Assembly (NCBI GenBank): GCA_947382445.1
Contig: CANCZH010000058.1
Coordinates: 1 to 10,198 of the forward strand
DNA: 10,198 nt
From: an uncultured Clostridium sp.
Lineage (GTDB): Bacteria > Bacillota_A > Clostridia > TANB77 > CAG-508
Direction: 5' to 3'
Below the pieces are notes generated by a model that saw only the letters and a list, made by a program, of their open reading frames with translations, was not told where the DNA came from and did not search any database. A program made the position numbers and the translations under genes. Below, one piece after another: positions 5,127 through 10,198 of the stretch (position 1 is the stretch's first letter; every line of letters begins with the position of its first letter).

Positions 5127-6098
5127 TTAGAAATATTTGCTTACATCAATTAGTATTTGCAATTGATTTGCATTTGTAATTGAACAAATAAAAAGTTTAT
5201 TGATTCTGTTGTCTTCATACAGAAATTTCCATACTGCAAACTCACCTTCATCAGTATTAATTACATCCTGAAGTATCGTAACTATCACAGGCTCATCAAA
5301 AGTAATCATTCCAAAGTCATTCTCATCAGTCGCATCATCTTCATTGATATACCTGTCATAAAACATTCCACATACTCTGTCATACTGGTCCTTTCCAACA
5401 TAAAACGTCGTATATGGTGCCAAGTTAATTGTGTATTTTTCAATCCTGTTAAACTGCCCCCATGATATATCCCTGTTAAAGCTTTCAAAACTTTCCAGCC
5501 CTTGCGATGATACCATTTTAAAGTATACTGAAAATTCTGGTAATGGGATCACCTGTACGTTTCCTAAACTTTTTATAATCGGATTTTCATAACTGACATC
5601 AGCTAAGAAATATTCATTATCCACTTGAATCATGTATTCTGCTGGTAAGTAGTCAAACTCTTCTATAATAGCAAACTCAGACTGACTTGCACATGGAATA
5701 GTAACCTGGTTCTGCCACCTAACAAATACTACCTCATCTGTTAAGTCAAAATTGAACATTGTCATATTAATCAATGTCCAATACCTTACATCATCTGTCC
5801 TTATCTTGAGCAATAATACACCCTCATCTGGTAAGAATTCGTCATCCTTTTCCTTCTTCTCATGGTATATAACCGCTTCCACATTTTCTGTAACCTTTAC
5901 CAAACCTTTGTTATAATTTATGGTATCACCAAACTTCGCAGGCAAATACAGAGTACTTAGTTCCCCTTTACGTGCCAACAATGCTTTCCCATACTGCTCA
6001 AGTGCGTCACACTCCAAAATAGCAATCTGACCACCACCTCTTGAAACTTTGAACCCATCCTGCACCATAGTTACTTCATAAAAATATTTCCGTTCCAT
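5127..6098 (-). CDS. Orphan soluble protein, 323 aa, G+C-rich for the region
   Basis: Starts at ATG 6096-6098 behind AAGGAGGT with about 9-nt spacing, from its own strong promoter. The product is acidic, without signal peptide or membrane segment, and appears mostly beta with many aromatic residues (MERKYFYEV, RYWTLINMTMFNFDL, VYFKMV, TTFYVGKDQYDRV, AVWKFLYEDNRINKLF). Visible markers are SRGGGQIAILEC at 19-30, an acidic stretch INEDDATDENDF at 251-262 and only a few Cys. I do not recognise a family. G+C is about 37% in three sampled lines against 20-28% in the flanking surface genes, so recent acquisition is plausible. It lies between, and is co-directional with, the 728-aa gene, 112 nt downstream of that gene's stop with no terminator, so it may also be read from there. 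In-frame codons after the TAA stop read IFWETFASHFKT before TAG, so the C terminus may have been shortened. Confidence 0.82.
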   Translation of the reverse strand: MERKYFYEVTMVQDGFKVSRGGGQIAILECDALEQYGKALLARKGELSTLYLPAKFGDTINYNKGLVKVTENVEAVIYHEKKEKDDEFLPDEGVLLLKIRTDDVRYWTLINMTMFNFDLTDEVVFVRWQNQVTIPCASQSEFAIIEEFDYLPAEYMIQVDNEYFLADVSYENPIIKSLGNVQVIPLPEFSVYFKMVSSQGLESFESFNRDISWGQFNRIEKYTINLAPYTTFYVGKDQYDRVCGMFYDRYINEDDATDENDFGMITFDEPVIVTILQDVINTDEGEFAVWKFLYEDNRINKLFICSITNANQLQILIDVSKYF

Positions 6099-6124
6099 AC
6101 AAATGCTACCTCCTTATTGTTGGT

Positions 6125-6144
6125 GATTCTACAAAAGTAAAATC
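6125..6144 (-). other. Leader hairpin upstream of the 323-aa gene
   Basis: In the roughly 65-nt leader the RNA can form an 8-bp stem with a UUUU loop (6125-6132 with 6137-6144, one G-U pair), about 15 nt before the ribosome site. No U-tract follows, so it is not a terminator. It may only stabilise the transcript. Confidence 0.3.
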
Positions 6145-6169
6145 GTTATTAATTGTTACTGTCTGCATA

Positions 6170-6198
6170 ATTATATTATAATTTACATAATTCGTCAA
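6170..6198 (-). promoter_or_regulatory. Strong promoter of the 323-aa gene
   Basis: TTGACG (6193-6198), 17-nt spacer and perfect TATAAT (6170-6175) on the minus strand; start near 6163. The -35 hexamer TTGACG is the same as in both small-gene cassettes, whereas the spacer differs. It lies only 13 nt beyond the stop of the 728-aa gene. Confidence 0.85.
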
Positions 6199-6210
6199 CA
6201 TTTTTAATAT

Positions 6211-8397
6211 TTAATTTGAAACGGCCAATAATTCCAAATTAGCACTATTATAAGCTTCAATATAATATTCATATTTGTTTCCGCCATCACTAGATGATGC
6301 ATTTATTTTTATATTATTATCATCAATATTTCCAGTTATATTAATATTGGGTATATTAGGAGCTTCTTTATCTACTGCAAAAGTATCTATAAAACTACTA
6401 GCATTAAATTTTTTGTCTAGTCCTATAATAATATCCCATGTATCTACATTTTCCTCTCTTCTATAAATAGCAAAATATTTATCTGAAATATCATAATCCG
6501 GCCATTCTAAAATTACACTACCTTTTTCATTATCAAGATTCACACTACTAATTAACACTAATTCAGGAATTTTAACTTCATAAACATCACTTATATTTCC
6601 TACTAAATCTTCTGCTATAACATATACATATTTAACCTCATAAATTTTATCTATAACTATTTTTTCATCAACTTTTACTTCTATGCCATTTTCATTAGAA
6701 ATTATAGGTTTTTCTAGTTTTTCATTACTTGTTATATATTTATATTTAACTACTCCTGATCCTTCACCTAAGCGTTCATGTCTATCATGTGACTCCAAAG
6801 TCAAAATATTATTATGAATGCTACTATTAATAATCGTTGGAGCTGTATTATCAAGTTTATCTATTGTTACTTTTTGCATACACATATTGCCAAGTCCATC
6901 TTGATATAAAACTGGTAACTCTTTTGGATTATACACATCTCCAATAAACTCATACTCTCTTATATATTCATTATTTTCATTTAAAATTGCCTTATTTAAA
7001 TCTTCTATATTATCAAATGCTATTGATACATTACCTATTCCAGAATCAATTGCTTTAAATGTAAATCTCCTTAACTTAGACCAGCTACCAGTTATATTTG
7101 TATCAGATGTTGGCTTTGGTGAAACATTATCAACTTTACTTATTGTAAACTCTTTTTCTGCACTATTTTCACATGTATCTGTAACAATTACTTTAAAAGT
7201 TCTACCATTTGTATCGCATTCAACATCTGGCGTGCATGATATTGAATAAACACCATTATTATCTGCAATAGTTTCTCCCTCAAAAATTATATTATCTTTA
7301 TCATCTAAAATTTTTACTTTTAGATTTTTACAATAATTTTCTGTTCCAGAAATACTAATAGGCTTTGTTCTACTCCATTCAGTCAAATCTTCACTATTTT
7401 TCATTGTTATAGATTCAATTACAGGAGGTGCATCATCTGGAACTAAACCTAATCTAAATATATAATCTTCTACTTCTATTGTTTTATTATTAATTGTTAC
7501 ATAATAAGCAAAATATTTGTCATAAGCAGTTTTAATAACATCTTTGTACTTAATAGTAGTTCTTATAGTAAATTCAGAATTTGATTTTTTATCTACTAGT
7601 TCCAAACTAGCAATATCAAAAGTACTTGAATGATTCAGCATTGGATTAGTAACACCTTTATAAGCTACTTCACTATTAAATTTATATGTTGAATCTATTG
7701 TATATTCAATTGGAAGAGTATTCGGAATTTTTCTAACAGTATAAGTAACTGTTCCATACTCTTTTCCACACAGTCTACATTTCATTTTATCTAAATCAAT
7801 ATAATTATTTAATAAATGCATTCCTACATCATAATAAGCATTACATTTTACACATCTTCCTCCATGGAAACAATCTAATTTTGTTCCATTAGATGTATAA
7901 CATCGTTCTACTGGATTCATTCTAATGTAATGTCTTCCATGAGTTGTTGATGAGCAAATCTTATAATCAAAATATGAAGAACAGTCATATTTTCCATTCC
8001 ATGTACAAGGTGCATAATCTATAAATGAATATCCACATTTATTGCATGTATTTGTTGCATAATTTTCAACATAGCAAGATTCTTTACCTAAAGCCCAAAC
8101 TTTTTGTATTTCATGTTTACTTTGTTCTTCTATTTCACCACAAATTGTACATTCTTCCCAATGATTATTTTCATCATACATTGTTTTAAATGTATGTAAA
8201 TGATCAATAGTTATACTTCCGTCTAAATCTGTAACATCAATAGTTGTAATATCACCTAATTCGGAATTTGATTTTTCTTTGTTCTTCATTACTTTATTTA
8301 TGTTTTCAATAAAATTAATTTTATATATATTTTCTAAAAATAACACTAGTCCTATTGTTAATAAAATCCAAATTATAATAACTACTTTCTTCTTCAT
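6211..8397 (-). CDS. Cys-rich, Ig/FnIII-like type II membrane surface protein (728 aa), inverted paralogue
   Basis: Same architecture as the 754-aa protein: short basic start, membrane segment about 5-22, ectodomain beginning ITTIDVTDLDGSITIDHLHT. The Cys-rich region has C83-x2-C86, C108, C118-x2-C121, C131, C139, C148, C166, C176, C182-x2-C185 and C207-x2-C210; it keeps an intact CNKCGYSF where the paralogue has CNCGYSY. Residues about 136-320 are strongly diverged from the paralogue, while about 321-728 (Ig-like units ending SKVDNVSP and IDKLDNTAP, then EWPDYDISDKYFAIYRR and YYIEAYN) are clearly alike. It ends LLAVSN, at the same point as its paralogue. The ATG (8395-8397) follows AGGAGG at 5 nt. 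I see no convincing promoter; a hairpin overlaps the ribosome site. No LPXTG motif. Adhesion or surface role inferred from the Ig-like repeats; binding partner unknown. Confidence 0.85.
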   Translation of the reverse strand: MKKKVVIIIWILLTIGLVLFLENIYKINFIENINKVMKNKEKSNSELGDITTIDVTDLDGSITIDHLHTFKTMYDENNHWEECTICGEIEEQSKHEIQKVWALGKESCYVENYATNTCNKCGYSFIDYAPCTWNGKYDCSSYFDYKICSSTTHGRHYIRMNPVERCYTSNGTKLDCFHGGRCVKCNAYYDVGMHLLNNYIDLDKMKCRLCGKEYGTVTYTVRKIPNTLPIEYTIDSTYKFNSEVAYKGVTNPMLNHSSTFDIASLELVDKKSNSEFTIRTTIKYKDVIKTAYDKYFAYYVTINNKTIEVEDYIFRLGLVPDDAPPVIESITMKNSEDLTEWSRTKPISISGTENYCKNLKVKILDDKDNIIFEGETIADNNGVYSISCTPDVECDTNGRTFKVIVTDTCENSAEKEFTISKVDNVSPKPTSDTNITGSWSKLRRFTFKAIDSGIGNVSIAFDNIEDLNKAILNENNEYIREYEFIGDVYNPKELPVLYQDGLGNMCMQKVTIDKLDNTAPTIINSSIHNNILTLESHDRHERLGEGSGVVKYKYITSNEKLEKPIISNENGIEVKVDEKIVIDKIYEVKYVYVIAEDLVGNISDVYEVKIPELVLISSVNLDNEKGSVILEWPDYDISDKYFAIYRREENVDTWDIIIGLDKKFNASSFIDTFAVDKEAPNIPNINITGNIDDNNIKINASSSDGGNKYEYYIEAYNSANLELLAVSN

Positions 8398-8401
8398 TTG
8401 T

Positions 8402-8426
8402 TCCTCCTAGATTTTTGTTAATCTAG
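8402..8426 (-). promoter_or_regulatory. Hairpin overlapping the ribosome site of the 728-aa gene
   Basis: Perfect 7-bp inverted repeat CTAGATT (8407-8413) and AATCTAG (8420-8426) with a 6-nt loop. On the mRNA its 3' arm ends in the first two bases of AGGAGG (8403-8408). It could modulate ribosome access; no ligand-binding fold is visible. Confidence 0.4.
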
Positions 8427-8508
8427 TTTCACTATATCTCATTATCTTTTCAAAGTGTAGTAAATTGTGCTAAATATGATATATTAAATATACATAAAAT
8501 AGTTTATT

Positions 8509-8543
8509 AAAAAAGTTGTTATCTTATAATTAAAATAACAACT
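8509..8543 (-). terminator. Terminator of the rpiB-wecA operon
   Basis: Perfect 9-bp stem AGTTGTTAT/ATAACAACT (8514-8522 with 8535-8543), 12-nt loop, then six T on the minus strand (8509-8514). It sits 14 nt after the wecA stop and separates the operon from the 728-aa gene. Confidence 0.82.
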
Positions 8544-8556
8544 CTTTTATATATAT

Positions 8557-9651
8557 TTATTTATTTTCTTCTTTTTGTTCTCCAAAAACTTCTTTATAGC
8601 CAAGTGCAAAAGCTGCAATAACTATAAGTAAAAATGACATTGCCTTCCATACTCCACTTTCTAGTAGTATTATTGCAAACATTCCAAGTGAAGCACTAAC
8701 ACAATATAAAATTAAAACAGACTCTTTTTGTGAAAAACCATGTTTTAATAATTTATGATGTAAATGTCCTGCATCAGGTTTCATAATACCTTTTAAAGAC
8801 TTATTTTTAATTACTCTTCTTATTATTGCAAATACTGTATCAAATATAGGTAATCCAAGTACAATAATTGGAGCTACAATAACTAAAGCTGTATATGTTT
8901 TAGCAACTCCTAATATAGAAATAACTGCAAGTGAAAATCCTAAGAAATTAGAACCTGTATCACCAATAAATGTTTTGGCAGGATTTAAATTATATGGTAA
9001 AAATCCTGCTAGTGCACCAATTAATGCAGTAATTAAAATTATTGATACAAGTGGTGAACCATTAAGTGTAAATATAATTAGCATAGAAACACATGAAATT
9101 ATTGATATTCCTGATGATAATCCATCTAATCCATCTATTAGATTAATTGCATTTGTTATTCCAACTATCCAACCAATCGTAATAATTATTGAAACTGTAT
9201 GCAAGAAGTTTACTGAATCACTGAATCCTTTAAATATTCCTAAATTGCTTATATCTATTCGAATTCCTGATAAAACTACTACACTAGCAGCAACTAACTG
9301 AACAATTAATTTTGTTACAGCTGAAAGTCCTTTAACATCATCTATAAAACAAGTAACTACTATTAGAAACATTCCTATAAAGTAACCACATAATTTCAAG
9401 TGATAATTTCCATCAACTAAATTAAGTTGGCTTTCTAATATTAAACTTATTAATAAATATGATATTGAAACTAAGAAACCTGCAACAACTGCAACTCCTC
9501 CTAGTCTTGGCATTACTACTTTATTTATTCTTCTTTCATCTTTTGGGCTATCTACTGCACCTAATTTTTTTGCTATGTTAATTGTTTTTGGCGTCATCAT
9601 AAATGTGGTTATAAAGGCCAATAGAAAAGCAATAATAATATCTCCCCACAT
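8557..9651 (-). CDS. wecA: Undecaprenyl-phosphate GlcNAc-1-phosphate transferase family protein (WecA/TagO-like)
   Basis: Polytopic membrane enzyme of 364 aa, the usual family length, that transfers a HexNAc-1-phosphate (typically GlcNAc) from its UDP sugar to undecaprenyl phosphate, the first step of teichoic acid or surface glycan assembly. About ten or eleven hydrophobic segments are visible. Family motifs in order: PRLGGVAV (48-55), the metal-binding FIDDVKGL (D104-D105), NAINLIDGLDGLSSG (167-181) with conserved N and D, GDTGSNFLGF (230-239), FDTVFAIIRR (270-279) with D271, and the cytoplasmic AGHLHHKL (294-301), the WecA/TagO-type HxHH loop that separates it from MraY. The ATG (9649-9651) follows AAGGAGA, which overlaps the rpiB stop codon, so the genes are probably translationally coupled. 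No wecB-like epimerase follows; a terminator ends the operon. The exact sugar is not fixed by sequence. Confidence 0.95.
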   Translation of the reverse strand: MWGDIIIAFLLAFITTFMMTPKTINIAKKLGAVDSPKDERRINKVVMPRLGGVAVVAGFLVSISYLLISLILESQLNLVDGNYHLKLCGYFIGMFLIVVTCFIDDVKGLSAVTKLIVQLVAASVVVLSGIRIDISNLGIFKGFSDSVNFLHTVSIIITIGWIVGITNAINLIDGLDGLSSGISIISCVSMLIIFTLNGSPLVSIILITALIGALAGFLPYNLNPAKTFIGDTGSNFLGFSLAVISILGVAKTYTALVIVAPIIVLGLPIFDTVFAIIRRVIKNKSLKGIMKPDAGHLHHKLLKHGFSQKESVLILYCVSASLGMFAIILLESGVWKAMSFLLIVIAAFALGYKEVFGEQKEENK

Positions 9652-9662
9652 AGTATTTCTCC

Positions 9663-10106
9663 TTACTTCATATTTTCTTCTTCTATTTCTTTTATCATTA
9701 TTTGTCTATCATAGTATCTTCCACCTAAAGTTTCAGATTTTTCCCATGTTTCTATTATTGAAATAGCTTTATCTGTATCAAGCCAGTCTCCTGACAAGAT
9801 TAACACATTAGTATGGTCCATTTCTTTACCATGTTTAGCTGATTCTTCGTCTAAACAAACTCCTGCACGTATTCCTTTAAATTTGTTTGCTACTATACAC
9901 ATTCCTATTCCTGAGCCACAAACTAAAATTGCTTTATCTTTTTTTAAATCTAATCTTTTGCAAACATCTTTTGCAATTAAAGGATAGTGTGTTATTTCTT
10001 TTGAGTTTGTTCCACAGTCTACATATTCAATTTTCTTTTCATCAAAATATTTTTTTATGTTTTCTTTTAAATCAAATCCTCTATGGTCTGCTCCTAAAAA
10101 AATCAT
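9663..10106 (-). CDS. rpiB: RpiB/LacAB-family sugar-phosphate isomerase, divergent active site
   Basis: A 147-aa cytoplasmic protein of the RpiB/LacAB family, whose members interconvert ribose 5-phosphate and ribulose 5-phosphate or isomerise galactose 6-phosphate or allose 6-phosphate. Family marks: ADHRGFDLK at the N terminus (D7-H8), CGSGIGMCIVANKFKGIRA (C63, the catalytic Cys position; S65 replaces the E. coli Thr), TNVL, and GGRYYDRQ (R130, R134) near the end. Compared from memory with E. coli RpiB, the position of the ring-opening His (QHNDTNVL) is M96 here (EMDHTNVL, with a His two residues on), and the GGRHQQR histidine is Tyr. Activity or substrate may therefore differ. The ATG (10104-10106) lies 5 nt after AAGGAGA. 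It is the first gene of the operon with wecA; in many clostridia rpiB and a wecA/tagO gene lie in one cluster with upp, which is absent here. Confidence 0.87.
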   Translation of the reverse strand: MIFLGADHRGFDLKENIKKYFDEKKIEYVDCGTNSKEITHYPLIAKDVCKRLDLKKDKAILVCGSGIGMCIVANKFKGIRAGVCLDEESAKHGKEMDHTNVLILSGDWLDTDKAISIIETWEKSETLGGRYYDRQIMIKEIEEENMK

Positions 10107-10136
10107 TTATTTCTCCTTTTTTCTTGTATTTGCCTT

Positions 10137-10165
10137 AGTATACCATTGGTATGCACTTATTACAA
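10137..10165 (-). promoter_or_regulatory. Promoter of the rpiB-wecA operon with internal dyad
   Basis: TTGTAA (10160-10165) and TATACT (10137-10142) on the minus strand are 17 nt apart. Between them lies the dyad ATACCA-T-TGGTAT (10140-10152), ideally placed for a repressor. A further ATACCAAT half-site is at 10183-10190. Start of transcription near 10130, leader about 24 nt. Confidence 0.72.
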
Positions 10166-10198
10166 CATTTTTTTCAAAAAAGATACCAATATAAAATA

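Larger units (their letters stand above)
2998..8197. repeat. 50-bp perfect inverted repeat, copies at 2998-3047 and 8148-8197
   Basis: The stretch encoding HTFKTMYDENNHWEEC is identical base for base in the 754-aa gene (plus strand) and the 728-aa gene (minus strand), giving a 50-bp perfect inverted repeat about 5.1 kb apart. Elsewhere the two genes differ at many synonymous sites; the next longest shared runs I found are about 19-24 bp. It could result from gene conversion and could support inversion of the DNA between. Confidence 0.9.

Noticed and set aside
6106..6168. Leader peptide (about 20 codons, MQTVTINND...) ending in the ribosome site of the 323-aa gene
   Set aside because: Its ATG (6166-6168) would fall upstream of the predicted transcription start near 6163, and it has no ribosome site.
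2783..8397. Classical sortase-anchored adhesins
   Set aside because: Neither surface protein has LPXTG or a C-terminal membrane segment; both are anchored by an N-terminal helix.
8975..9301. Plus-strand 108-aa frame opposite wecA
   Set aside because: Antisense shadow of conserved wecA motifs; no ribosome site.
10170..10182. Palindrome TTTTTTCAAAAAA near the right edge as a terminator
   Set aside because: Stem is A/T only with a one-base centre, unable to form a stable hairpin; it is a homopolymer coincidence.
1..10198. CRISPR array, tRNA/rRNA genes, transposase or integrase
   Set aside because: No regularly spaced repeats, no tRNA-like cloverleaf or rRNA block, and no frame with recombinase motifs on either strand.

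Overview
The window is AT-rich DNA (about 27% G+C by eye in most genes) with Bacillota-style signals: AGGAGG ribosome sites, TTGACR-17-TATAAT promoters, hairpin-plus-U-tract terminators and the standard genetic code. The rpiB-wecA pair and the Ig-like surface proteins suggest an uncultured-type gut clostridium or relative, but no marker here fixes the genus.

Layout, left to right. 1-445 (-): 5' part of an unrecognised gene with a TTG start. 558-1316 (-): membrane-anchored DNA/RNA non-specific endonuclease. 1417-2202 (-): two tandem single-gene cassettes, each with a near-identical promoter, a small paralogous ORF (82 and 73 aa) and a related terminator; both are much richer in G+C than their surroundings. 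2225-2572 (-): XRE-type repressor, divergent from 2783-5047 (+), a 754-aa type II membrane protein with a Cys-rich N-terminal ectodomain and Ig/FnIII-like C-terminal domains. 5062-5087: terminator shared by converging genes. 5127-6098 (-): 323-aa soluble orphan of about 37% G+C with its own strong promoter. 6211-8397 (-): a 728-aa paralogue of the 754-aa protein in inverted orientation. 8509-8543: terminator. 8557-10106 (-): wecA/tagO-type lipid carrier sugar-phosphate transferase preceded by an rpiB-family isomerase, a two-gene operon with one promoter at the right edge.

How the parts may work together. rpiB-wecA is conserved metabolism and envelope synthesis and probably marks the chromosomal border of an accessory stretch. 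That stretch combines a secreted or membrane nuclease, two large Cys-rich/Ig surface proteins, an XRE repressor with operator-like dyads, and three G+C-rich orphan genes (82, 73 and 323 aa) whose promoters all carry TTGACG. The most unusual features are the duplicated small-gene cassettes, the orphan nested between inverted surface-protein paralogues that share a 50-bp perfect inverted repeat, and an RpiB homologue with replaced active-site positions. No transposase, integrase, RNA gene or CRISPR array was seen.
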